Shown here one piece after another: positions 1-8,787 of a DNA stretch of 60,000 nt. Source of the stretch: Bolinopsis microptera (taxonomy: Eukaryota; Ctenophora; Tentaculata; Lobata; Bolinopsidae). Position numbers and translations under genes: made by a program. The number at the start of each line of letters is the position of its first letter. The first letter of the stretch is position 1. Under the pieces are notes generated by a model, which ran no database searches, was not told the DNA's origin, and saw nothing but the letters and a program-made list of their open reading frames with translations. The stretch covers positions 17,439,669-17,499,668 of the forward strand of contig NC_087072.1 of NCBI RefSeq assembly GCF_026151205.1, read 5' to 3'.

Positions 1-187
1 TGGACAGTAGTGGACTCCTTGCCACTAATCTGACCAGAAGTGGTGATGATATACATTTAGGTATTTATGGTATTGCAAAATTTGTGAGATGTGTGAAGCA
101 CTGGGTGTATGTGAGAGCGAGGCAAGAGTGGACAAGACGTGGAAAACACAACCAGTCAGTGGGGTCTAACAACCCCACTTAGTAAAA
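1..187 (+). other. 5' UTR of the non-LTR retrotransposon (element may begin upstream)
   Basis: This stretch leads straight into the retrotransposon ORF at 188 and has no other coding signal. The element's 5' end is not resolved, because no target-site duplication could be placed and the window may cut it. The start codon lies in an A-rich context. Confidence 0.4.
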
Positions 188-3100
188 ATGAATATAAAAC
201 TGATTAAAGATGTGTGTGGCCCATGCAGCAGATCTATTAACATTGGACAACCTTTACTGGAGTGTGAAAACTGCAATAATGCAATCCATACCAAATGCTT
301 CAAATCTGCCAAATATTCTTGCAAAAATGGTCTGTGGATGTGTTACGAGTGTGCTAGTTCTGCAGAGGAACGATACTATCCATTTCCATCTAATGAAGAA
401 TCTTATGACTCTGACAGATTCTATGAAAATAGGAACCAGGAGGATACCCTGATTGCATCGTATTCCCTTGTACTTGAACGCTGTCGTCGCTACTCTAAAA
501 TTGAATTTCTAAATGCAATTAAGCAGCTTAATTCCTTAAAAAAACCCATGTTATCATCTCTATTCTACAATGTGGATGGAAATGCATCCAACTTTGATAG
601 CTTCTTGATTGAGCTCAGAAGTATAGGACACTCGTTTGATATGATAGGCCTTGCTGAAACCAATACTGATCCTGCGCAGCAGGGTCTGTATCAAATTCCA
701 GCATACACAGGATTCTATGGGGAAACATTGGCGGGCAAGAAGAAAGGCACTGGTGTTGCACTCTATGTATCTGACAATCTAAACACTGTGGTCTTAGAAA
801 AAGTATCACATTGTACTCCAAATATTGAAAGCCTCTTTGTTGAAACCACAGATAGCGCAGGCTGCAAAATTGTTCATGGAGTCATGTACCGACCCCCAAA
901 TGGCTGCTTTGACAGCTTTTGTGAAACGCTGGAGTTAATTGCAAGACAGCTAAATGGAAAAACTGTCAATTTGTTGGGCGACTTTAACTCAAACATACTT
1001 AATATTTCTACCAGTTCCCAGCTCTTTGAGGATACATTGTACAGAAATGGCTTCTATCCGACTATATCCATTGCAACACATTTTCGTCAAAACTGTAAAA
1101 GTTCATGTATTGATAACATTTTAACAAATAAAATAGAGAATGTAGTCTTATCAGGTGTTATCGAGGAGCGGCTTGGTGAGCATGCCCCTATATTTACCTT
1201 TACCTCAGCAGAGACCCCTCGCAATACAGAGCCCCAGAAACATGTCCGATATTATGATTACTCAAGCTCCAAATTAAAAAGTTTTGTAACTGAACTTGAG
1301 GTGAAGGTAAACCAGCTGACTCCTTCGACACAATTTGATGAGTTTACGGCATGTTTTGACCAGACACTTGATAAACACTGTAAACTGGAAGTACCAAAAG
1401 TGACAAAAAGAACTCCGAAACTCAACCCATGGATTACAGACGGTATCATCCAGTCGGTAGAAAGAAAACATGAACTACGTAAGGAGTGGTCTGACACTGT
1501 TACCAATAAGAACCCTGGTGGTAATCTCTTGTTCTACCAAGTATTTAGCAATTATCGTAGGATGCTTAAAGCCATCATTAAAGCTGCCAAACGTTCGCAT
1601 TACTGCAACGAAATCCTCAACAACTGTGAAAACAGCAAGAAAACTTGGCAAATTATCAATGAACTTAGAGGCAAGAAGAAGAGACAAACCAAACCCCCGT
1701 TTATCATTGATAATCAAAGAATAGTTGATAGAAGGACAATCGCTAATGGATTCAATGCTTGGTTTGTCTCTATTGCACCCAAGCTGAATGAGACGCTTAA
1801 TGACCTATCTCATGGCATGCCTATATTACCCATGAAAACTTTTTATGACTTCCTGAATAAAAGAAATGAAAAAACTATTATGCTAGAAGATTGCTCCCCG
1901 ACCGAAATATTGAAAATTATAAATCAGTTTGAAAACGGCAAAGCTAGTGACATTCCAATAAGTGTAATAAAAAAGTCATCTCATATAATTGCACCTGTCT
2001 TATCAAATTACTTCAATATCCTTATGGCCGAAGGTATATTTCCAGATGTCCTGAAAACTGGTAAGATAACACCTGTATATAAGAAAGGTAACCCTGAAGA
2101 AATTGAGAACTACCGTCCTATATCCACACTGTCTGTCTTCGGTAAAATCTTCGAAAAGCTCATTTACTCAAGAATATACGGATTTGTTAGCTCTCAAGGA
2201 GCCATATCGGAGACACAGTTTGGATTTAGGCAATCCCATTCTACATCTCATGCAGTCAATTACTCTGTAGATTTAATTACAAAATCTCTTAAACTCAAGA
2301 ATCATGTTCTAGGAATATTCATTGACTTAAGCAAAGCCTTTGACACTATCGACCATTCAACACTACTTATAAAATTAGAGGGCTGTGGAATTAGAGGAGT
2401 AGCAAATAACCTTATAAAAAGCTACTTAACAAATAGACTACAATACACCGAAGTTGTGGGAGAAAAATCAGACACCCTATCTATTCAATTTGGTGTCCCG
2501 CAGGGTTCAATACTTGGACCTCTCCTATTTCTCCTCTACATGAACGACATCTCAAACAGTTCTAAACTAGGATCATTTGTTACATTTGCTGATGATACCA
2601 ATATATTTGTTGTAGGAAAAACAAAACGTGAGGCCTATGAACGTGGAAATAAGCTTCTTTCATCATTGCAGTCTTACATGCGAGCAAATAAGTTACATAT
2701 AAATATGTCCAAGTGCTGCTACATACACTTCAAGCCTCCCATGAAAGGTTCTAAGTCAGAGACTCTATCAGATGATGAAGTAGGACTTACTATAGACAAC
2801 TTTCCGATAAAAAAAGTTTCATCCACTAAATTCCTTGGAGTTATAATTGATGAAAACCTTTCATGGGAAGAACACATTAAAGCCCTTAAGCGAAATCTAA
2901 ATCATTCCACTTCCACCTTATGTCGACTTCGCTGCTCCCTTCCAGAATTTCTACATCAACAACTATACTATACTTTGTTTGAATCCCATCTCTCTTACTG
3001 TATATCTGTCTGGGGTGGGGCAGCGAAGCATCGTATAAGCTCTCTGTTTACCGCCCAGAAGTACTGTCTTAGGGTTATGTTCGGTGATAGGGAGGCTTAC

Positions 3101-3595
3101 CTTGATAAGTTTAAGACCTGTGCACGTACCAGACCAATAGGGCACCAAAGACTTAACAACAAGTTTTTCATAAAAGAACATACTAAACCGCTATTCAAAC
3201 ATAATAATATCCTAGCTATCCAAAATCTCTATACATACCACTGTTACCTCGAGCTCTACAAGATAATGAAATTTCGTGCTCCAATATCCTTACATGAAGG
3301 CTACACATGCTCGACAAGGAAGCCGACCCTACTTATTTGTCAGGCTGACCCACCTGATAACCATAATACAAGATCAACCAAAATTTTTAACATGATTACT
3401 CCAAAAATTAGAATGGATGACTTTACCATGAGTGTGATGTGTTTGCGGGGAAAGCTTAAACGTGCACTATTAAATAATCAACACAGCCACGCCCCGCTTG
3501 ATTGGACAATCAAAGATTTTGACTGCAACAATATTGTCTTCGAAAGATCACTACTTGCTGGTCACACACATGTCAGCGAAATTCCCCTAGTCTAG
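188..3595 (+). CDS. Non-LTR retrotransposon polyprotein: PHD finger, APE endonuclease, reverse transcriptase (Jockey/CR1/L2-like)
   Basis: One intact ORF of 1135 aa. Residues about 10-57 carry Cys/His pairs spaced as a C4HC3 PHD finger, ending MCYEC. Residues about 120-330 look like an APE-type endonuclease: NVDGNASNF, IGLAETN, the GDFN motif near 259 and an EHAPIF motif in place of the usual SDH. Residues about 570-850 are reverse transcriptase: IDLSKAFDTIDH (about 711), GVPQGSILGP (about 768) and the FADD catalytic box (about 800). A C-terminal region of about 250 aa follows. The protein would nick target DNA and prime reverse transcription of its own RNA. No frameshift or stop is present, so the copy is young or under selection. 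There is no separate ORF1 in the window. The clade assignment is uncertain; an N-terminal PHD and single ORF fit the CR1/L2/Daphne-type relatives. Confidence 0.92.
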   Translation: MNIKLIKDVCGPCSRSINIGQPLLECENCNNAIHTKCFKSAKYSCKNGLWMCYECASSAEERYYPFPSNEESYDSDRFYENRNQEDTLIASYSLVLERCRRYSKIEFLNAIKQLNSLKKPMLSSLFYNVDGNASNFDSFLIELRSIGHSFDMIGLAETNTDPAQQGLYQIPAYTGFYGETLAGKKKGTGVALYVSDNLNTVVLEKVSHCTPNIESLFVETTDSAGCKIVHGVMYRPPNGCFDSFCETLELIARQLNGKTVNLLGDFNSNILNISTSSQLFEDTLYRNGFYPTISIATHFRQNCKSSCIDNILTNKIENVVLSGVIEERLGEHAPIFTFTSAETPRNTEPQKHVRYYDYSSSKLKSFVTELEVKVNQLTPSTQFDEFTACFDQTLDKHCKLEVPKVTKRTPKLNPWITDGIIQSVERKHELRKEWSDTVTNKNPGGNLLFYQVFSNYRRMLKAIIKAAKRSHYCNEILNNCENSKKTWQIINELRGKKKRQTKPPFIIDNQRIVDRRTIANGFNAWFVSIAPKLNETLNDLSHGMPILPMKTFYDFLNKRNEKTIMLEDCSPTEILKIINQFENGKASDIPISVIKKSSHIIAPVLSNYFNILMAEGIFPDVLKTGKITPVYKKGNPEEIENYRPISTLSVFGKIFEKLIYSRIYGFVSSQGAISETQFGFRQSHSTSHAVNYSVDLITKSLKLKNHVLGIFIDLSKAFDTIDHSTLLIKLEGCGIRGVANNLIKSYLTNRLQYTEVVGEKSDTLSIQFGVPQGSILGPLLFLLYMNDISNSSKLGSFVTFADDTNIFVVGKTKREAYERGNKLLSSLQSYMRANKLHINMSKCCYIHFKPPMKGSKSETLSDDEVGLTIDNFPIKKVSSTKFLGVIIDENLSWEEHIKALKRNLNHSTSTLCRLRCSLPEFLHQQLYYTLFESHLSYCISVWGGAAKHRISSLFTAQKYCLRVMFGDREAYLDKFKTCARTRPIGHQRLNNKFFIKEHTKPLFKHNNILAIQNLYTYHCYLELYKIMKFRAPISLHEGYTCSTRKPTLLICQADPPDNHNTRSTKIFNMITPKIRMDDFTMSVMCLRGKLKRALLNNQHSHAPLDWTIKDFDCNNIVFERSLLAGHTHVSEIPLV

Positions 3596-4259
3596 TGTTT
3601 TCCAAGTCTTGTTCTGTGAGAAAAGTATGTGTGAGAAAGTCTTTAATAAAATAAAATGAATGTATATTTTTGAATTTTTAACATTTAATTTGATAATGCA
3701 GTATAAAGAAATTTTTAATTAGCACTGTATAGTTTAAGATATTTATATTAGCTTATTATAACCATTGATACAACGAACATAATTTTTCAACAGCTCTCCA
3801 ATATCCATCTTAAAGTTGCATCTTATATCCTCAAACTACACAATTTAAACTTAGGCATATATATAGTGTAGACTTTCTGTCACAACAAGACTGTAACCCA
3901 TAGTAACAAACACAAACAGAACCCCTAACGTCTGCTAACAATTTTCTTCTGATCCTCATATGAGCCCTGTCTCTAAAAACTCAACTGAACTAGCGTTTTG
4001 GTGTGTGCAAAAGCTTTCAGGCACGCACATTCCCTGCCCCGTTAGTTGCCTGTCCCTTCAAAATCAAACTAACAGTCAAGGACAAAAAGTCATACACCAA
4101 ATGAGCATTATATTTTTATAAATTGTTTTACATCTCTTTACTCTGTAAAATGTGCTAAAAATTAAATTTCTTGTTTCATTGAAAATTTCTTGTTTCATTG
4201 ATAAATATTAGAGATTTGGTGGAATGACAGGCTGAGTGCCACCCAGTAAATTTTGTTTT
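3596..4259. other. Retrotransposon 3' tail and gene-free spacer
   Basis: The ORF stop is followed by a short 3' UTR with overlapping AATAAA/AAAT units near 3644-3660, a plausible 3' end of the retrotransposon. The rest, to the Merlin insertion, is AT-rich with no supported gene. A direct repeat of about 18 bp (aaatttcttgtttcattga type) lies at 4163-4202. Confidence 0.4.
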
Positions 4260-4267
4260 ACTTAATT
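4260..4267 (+). repeat. Target-site duplication of the Merlin element, left copy
   Basis: ACTTAATT directly precedes the GGTAAC terminus. The identical 8 bp follow the right terminus at 7694-7701. An 8-9 bp duplication is the known signature of Merlin/IS1016-type transposition. Confidence 0.9.
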
Positions 4268-4890
4268 GGTAACTCGGTAATCTGCTGATGCACATCTGGG
4301 GCACACCTCGGGCACACCTGGGGCACAAACTCGGGCACACCTCGGGCACACCTCGGGCACACCTGGGGCACAAAGCACACCTCGGACACACCTCGGGTAG
4401 AACCACCTGGGGCACACCTGGGGCACACCTCGGGCACACCTCGGGCACATCTCGGGCAAAATTCGGGCATGGTAATTGGGAAACCTTGGGAAAAGAACCT
4501 GGGCACATCTCGGGCACATCTCGGGCACATCTCGGGCACACCTCGGGCAGAACCACCTGGGGCACACCTGGGGCACATCTCAGGCACACCTGGGGCACAT
4601 CTCGGGCACATCTCGGGCAAAACCACCTGGGGCACGGTCATTCAGGGCAATGAATTATGGCTGGGCTACTAACCTCAATGATATCATTTATTACCTACTT
4701 ATATTTGCGATAGTATTATACTAGTATTATACTATCGCAATATAATATATATGAGCAATATAATTTTCAGAGACACATATCTAATATCTATTTATTAACG
4801 AACAAGTGAAAAACTGTCCATAACTGTACATAATAATTTCATTAAATTGTAAGCAATATATTACATAATCAATCGGTATATTCACAAAAC
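4268..4890 (+). repeat. Left terminal inverted repeat with internal decamer array
   Basis: After the unique 40-bp tip, positions 4290-4640 are an imperfect array of about 10-bp units (GGCACACCTC, GGCACATCTC, GGCACACCTG), interrupted by a unique block at about 4467-4497. A non-repetitive inner part matches the inner right arm; shared blocks include gagcaatataattttcag and ttattaacga. A hairpin at 4705-4742 (TTGCGATAGTATTATAC with an imperfect inverse copy) occurs only in this arm. ORFs read through the array are low-complexity artefacts. Confidence 0.85.
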
Positions 4891-4903
4891 TATTAAACAC
4901 ATT

Positions 4904-5875
4904 CTAATCAAAAATTCTACGCATTAACTGCGGGAGCTCCTGGTTAAAATATCTTCTGACGGAAGGGCCGGAGCGGGTCAGGTGGTTCCTTCTCAGCCAG
5001 ATGAATTCAGCAAGGGCGATGTAGAGGGCTGAGGAGTCTCTTCGCGTCCTGCCGTGTCCTTGTAGCATGTGCCTCTTGGCGTGAAACCACATGCCCTCAC
5101 ATGTATTCGTATGAACACCGGTGACGGGGTCGACGAAGCCTCTGCTGTGGTTTACGACCAAGTGGGTGTAGCCGTGGTGTCGGAGGGCGTTGTACCCCTT
5201 CCACTTGTCGGTAAGGATGATGGTCCCAGGAGCGACGTGTTGCTTGATTAGACGAAGAAGAGTGTGGTGGTTCCGTTTGTTGTCTGTGCACTCCACCAAG
5301 AAGCATTCGCCGGTAGTTCTGCAGTAGCCTCCAACGATCCACTTCCCGATCACTCGTCGTCCACGGTGGTACTTCCGTTTGCCGAACTTCGACTCGTCGA
5401 TCTCCACGATGTGCCCGCGTCCTCCAATCTTCCTCGTTGCTCCGTTCTCGAGAAGGTCCTCCACCATACACTGTCGAATAGCTTTGTAAAGGGATCGCAC
5501 TGTTTTCTCGTTCATCGACAGGATTCTGGCTGCATCAGCAACGCTGGTACCGTTGACGAAGATCCAAAGTAGGTGGAGGAAGTTGATAAAGGTAATGTTG
5601 CGGTGGTAGAGGACACTTCCTGCTCTGACAGAGAGGTGGTGCTGACCGCCAGGACAGGACCAACAGTAGCCATCGCTGTACTTTGTGGAGGCGCAGGATC
5701 GTAGCTCCATGTAGGTGTGGCACTCTGGACAGAAACGGTTAGGACGTAGGAGTTCCACATCGAGGCAGTACTGTAGAGCTGTGGCTTCTGAAGAGAGGAC
5801 TCCAGTTCTTCTGAGATCTTCGTAGGAGAGGAAAGTGAGAGCCATATCGAATGATAGTATTAGCTGTTTGCTCAT
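4904..5875 (-). CDS. Merlin/IS1595-family DDE transposase
   Basis: Intact ORF of 323 aa. An N-terminal zinc ribbon is formed by CPEC (49-52) and CWSC (71-74). A helix-turn-helix-like segment spans about 108-135. The RNase-H catalytic core follows: D160 in VEIDESKFGK, D223 in ILTDKWKGY and E260 in TNTCEGMWFHAK, the D-D-E pattern of ISXO2/IS1016-like transposases and eukaryotic Merlin. It would bind the GGTAAC ends and cut and paste the element. A TATATAAAC box ends only a few bases before the first ATG, so the working start may be Met11 at 5845 rather than 5875. The stop codon lies at the inner edge of the left inverted repeat. GC content is visibly higher than in the flanks. Confidence 0.93.
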   Translation of the reverse strand: MSKQLILSFDMALTFLSYEDLRRTGVLSSEATALQYCLDVELLRPNRFCPECHTYMELRSCASTKYSDGYCWSCPGGQHHLSVRAGSVLYHRNITFINFLHLLWIFVNGTSVADAARILSMNEKTVRSLYKAIRQCMVEDLLENGATRKIGGRGHIVEIDESKFGKRKYHRGRRVIGKWIVGGYCRTTGECFLVECTDNKRNHHTLLRLIKQHVAPGTIILTDKWKGYNALRHHGYTHLVVNHSRGFVDPVTGVHTNTCEGMWFHAKRHMLQGHGRTRRDSSALYIALAEFIWLRRNHLTRSGPSVRRYFNQELPQLMRRIFD

Positions 5876-5876
5876 G

Positions 5877-5886
5877 TTTATATATC
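5877..5886 (-). promoter_or_regulatory. TATA box close to the transposase start
   Basis: On the minus strand, TATATAAAC lies directly upstream of the first ATG of the transposase. At normal TATA spacing, transcription would begin inside the first codons, favouring Met11 as the real start. Confidence 0.4.
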
Positions 5887-6195
5887 TCGACTGGAATTTT
5901 GACTGCTTGCTGGGACGTCACAGAAGAGTACCTTATATTTGTCACGATCGCAAGACTTTGTTGTTCTTCTTATCGCGTCACATAACTAGATCAAACATTC
6001 CGATTACCACCGAACAGTCGATGAGGCGAAGGCATTTTGATTTCTTGCCATAGCGTCACGTGAGAGGGGCTGCAAATACTCACCACGTGATCCATGTTAT
6101 CGTGTTATGGCTACCATCTTGTTGGGCCATGCGATCCATGCGATCAATGCGATCCGAACCGTGAATTAACAAGCTCTGATCCCGAAACCCTCGGG

Positions 6196-6202
6196 TATAA
6201 AG
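6196..6202 (+). promoter_or_regulatory. TATA box of the element's second ORF
   Basis: TATAAAG lies 70 bp before the ATG at 6272 on the plus strand, in the intergenic space shared with the divergent transposase. The element therefore appears to have back-to-back promoters. Confidence 0.45.
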
Positions 6203-6271
6203 GTTGTTATCACATAGGTTCCTCATTCCAGTTTTCGTTCTACTACCACAACATATCTACTACTACTCATC

Positions 6272-7065
6272 ATGCCTACACGATCCGGACTTCGACTATC
6301 CCGACCTATTCCTCCCCCAACTTGCAGTCATTGTGGCGCACGAGGTCATATCAACACAGTGTGTCCACGATCCTCCTACTCTCCTGTTATCCCAGCCCTC
6401 ACCTGCCCCCACTGCATCCGAACAGTCAGAAGTGGACAGAGTAACGAGCCAGACGGTACGCAGATAATGGTTACGATAGACCCCTGCGATACACACTCCT
6501 CTCCTGTCCTCAGACCGTCTCCCCCTCCCACTCACACCCCTGCTGCTCCTACAGCACCTGTGGTTCTTCCTCCTCCTCCCCTCGACCTGTCGTTCCGGTA
6601 ACCTCAGCACATGTTCCAGTTCCCGCTCCCGCTCCGGCTCCGTTACTGTACCAGCTCCGGCTACTGTTCCTGCTGCTGTTCCGGCTGCCGCTCCTGTTCC
6701 GGCTCCCGCTAACAGCTCCCACCGGTCCTGTTCCGGCCCATTATCCTGGTTCGAGCCGCACCTTCACCATCGACCGGAGAAGTTTCAAAGTACGACAGGA
6801 TCCTGGCACGTGTCCGGAATGGTGCTACGAAGAAGGAGGCACTCGCTGCAGAGGGATATCTGAGTCCTTTTTCGGCAGGAAGAGCTGCATAGCAGAGGCA
6901 GCGAGGATTGACCTACCTTCTCTCCGACATGGACTCCTCCAGCTGATAAATCCCACGCTTAAAAACCTTCTACCAGTGGCCAGGGATATCTGCAACCGGA
7001 ACCAAACTGTGCTTCGCACACTCCACGCTTCAGGAGAAGCACTCCCTCCCAAGAGGATATACTGA
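6272..7065 (+). pseudogene. Second Merlin ORF: zinc-knuckle, Pro/Ala/Val-rich linker, helical C-terminus; frame-broken
   Basis: The first segment (6272-6601) reads 109 aa. It contains a CCHC zinc knuckle, CSHCGARGHINTVC (C-x2-C-x4-H-x4-C, residues 18-31), then a second CPHC pair and a proline-rich run. A stop at 6599-6601 interrupts it. A V-P-A-rich linker (about 6610-6720) is split between frames. From about 6782, in the original frame, the sequence reads KYDRILARVRNGATKKEA and continues; at about 6885 it hits a stop. A neighbouring frame continues with EAARIDLPSLRHGLLQLINP and ends at TGA 7063-7065, just before the right inverted repeat. At least two frameshifts are needed, so this copy is probably dead. 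Function is unknown; nucleic-acid binding is inferred from the knuckle. Standard Merlin elements are described with a transposase only. Confidence 0.6.
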
Positions 7066-7071
7066 TTTATT

Positions 7072-7693
7072 TTGTAGTTACAGTAATACTTATAGTTTTT
7101 AATGGTTATGAGATGTTCCGATTGATACTTTAATAATATAATATTGCTTACCTATTAAATTTATTAGATACATTACGAACAGATCAATCGTATTTTTCAA
7201 TTGCTCGTTAATAAATAATTTTTTTTAATAATAAAATTGTGTCCCTGAAAATTATATTGCTCATACATATAGTTTAATACTGTCACCAATATAAGTAAAA
7301 TAAATAATGATATCTATCATCATAGTAATAAATAATAATTCATATTGCCTGAATGACCGTGCCCCAGGTGGTTTTGCCCGAGATGTGCCCGAGATGTGCC
7401 CCAGGTGTGCCTGAGATGTGCCCCAGGTGTGCCCCAGGTGGTTCTGCCCGAGGTGTGCCCGAGGTGTGCCCGAGATGTGCCCAGGTTCTTTTCCCAAGGT
7501 TTCCCAATTACCATGCCCGAATTTTGCCCGAGATGTGCCCGAGATGTGCCCGAGGTGTGCCCGAGGTGGTTCTGCCCGAGGTGTGCCCGAGGTGTGCTTT
7601 GTGCCCCAGGTGTGCCCGAGGTGTGCCCCAGGTGTGCCCGAGTTTGTGCCCCAGGTGTGCCCCAGATGTGCATCGGCAGATTACCGAGTTACC
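7072..7693 (-). repeat. Right terminal inverted repeat with internal decamer array
   Basis: Inverse counterpart of 4268-4890. The decamer array lies at about 7355-7670 and the tip is the reverse complement of GGTAACTCGGTAATCTGC. The two arms differ in decamer copy number and order, and the right arm lacks the hairpin found at 4705-4742, so the arms have evolved by unequal repeat changes. Confidence 0.85.
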
Positions 7694-7701
7694 ACTTAAT
7701 T
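7694..7701 (+). repeat. Target-site duplication of the Merlin element, right copy
   Basis: ACTTAATT, identical to 4260-4267, directly after the GTTACC terminus. Confidence 0.9.
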
Positions 7702-8787
7702 AATTTACAGTATGACTACGTCCACTGGACAAATATTTTGTTATTCTTAAAATTTAGTTTTATGTTCTGTTTCACATAAAGCTATAATAATAATGAATAC
7801 TAAATTCATAATTATTATGATTGAATGAAGTTATATCCCTTGGATCTGGCTGGAATGTAAGGCGCAGCATTACCAAAATTCACTTTTTATGCAATGTGTA
7901 CATAAATTACATTTATGAAGGAGCACATGTTTTCCTTTATGAGACCTGACAGTTGACACCTGACACGAGAAACCTACCTACCTACCCCACTCATCCTCAT
8001 TTTTTAGCAGAAAAGGTTGATGGAAAAATATAAATCTAGAATCTGTTCACAAATTTACAGTTCAACTGTGAACCATTTCAATAAAATAGAACATTAGTTC
8101 AACACCTTCATAAATAGGAATAGTCAATTATTTCATAAGATTTATAAATCAAGAGGCTTGCATATAATGAACATATTGACACGGGTGCAGAGTTGAGTCT
8201 GTACAGAACCTAGTAGTTTCAGATCCTTGTTTAACTTGCCGTACAGCAAGGTCAACCACTACTTTACCCCGGCGAGGCAGATAACTCCCTCTACAACTCC
8301 ATATCAAATGTTTCATATATACTAGCCAAGTTCACAAGATATATCCTTGTGTTTGAGAAGCAATTTTATTCTTTCCTCGTTTTTTGACGATTTTTTCAGG
8401 TCCAAGATTTTCAAAATGGAATAAAAAATGTTCCAAGGCCTATCTCAAAATTCTGGCCCGACAATCTCTTTTCAATGGTCCTTAGAACATATCCTGAAAG
8501 TTTCAGGGTGATTGCTCAAAAAATTTAGGAGAAGATAGATTTTTAGACTCGATTTTCAGGGCGCGATTGAAAATCGCTCGCGTAATACAATTACACATAA
8601 GCGCTGACCTTTGACCGCCAATAATTTCGGCTAAGAGCAATATTTTTCCATGGGACCAAAAACATCTGATAGATATCACTCCCCTCTATCAGAAACAACT
8701 ATAAAGTCAATTTAGACAGAATTTTGAATTATTTTTTGGACTTAAATAATACTATTTAATTATTATTTCTCTGAATCTCTAGGGTCA
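7702..8787. other. Gene-free spacer upstream of the TRIM gene
   Basis: No ORF or conserved motif is supported. The stretch at about 8390-8720 has the look of a dispersed noncoding repeat, but no ends were found. A good 3' splice site (tctctag) just before 8783 suggests that an untranslated 5' exon of the TRIM gene lies somewhere in this spacer. Confidence 0.35.

Larger units (their letters stand above)
4268..7693 (-). mobile_element. Complete two-gene Merlin-type DNA transposon (3426 bp)
   Basis: Both ends begin GGTAACTCGGTAATCTGC in inverted orientation, and the outer 40 bp differ at one position. A perfect 8-bp target duplication (ACTTAATT) flanks the element. The inverted repeats run about 620 bp inward, almost to the stop codons of the two internal genes. 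The minus strand encodes an intact IS1595/ISXO2-like transposase. The plus strand carries a divergent second ORF with a zinc knuckle, now broken. The region between the two starts (5876-6271) would hold both promoters. Near-identical arms and an intact transposase suggest recent insertion. The family assignment rests on the transposase motifs and the duplication length. Confidence 0.9.

Noticed and set aside
4290-4640. CRISPR-like array
   Set aside because: The units are adjacent decamers without spacers, in an animal genome, inside a transposon arm.
4176-4653. Overlapping ORFs of Cys-Pro-Arg or Gly-His-Thr-rich protein on both strands
   Set aside because: They are translations of the decamer array in the transposon's left inverted repeat, open in several frames at once.
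7261-7779. Same kind of ORFs in the right inverted repeat
   Set aside because: Mirror image of the left array; low complexity and open in several frames.
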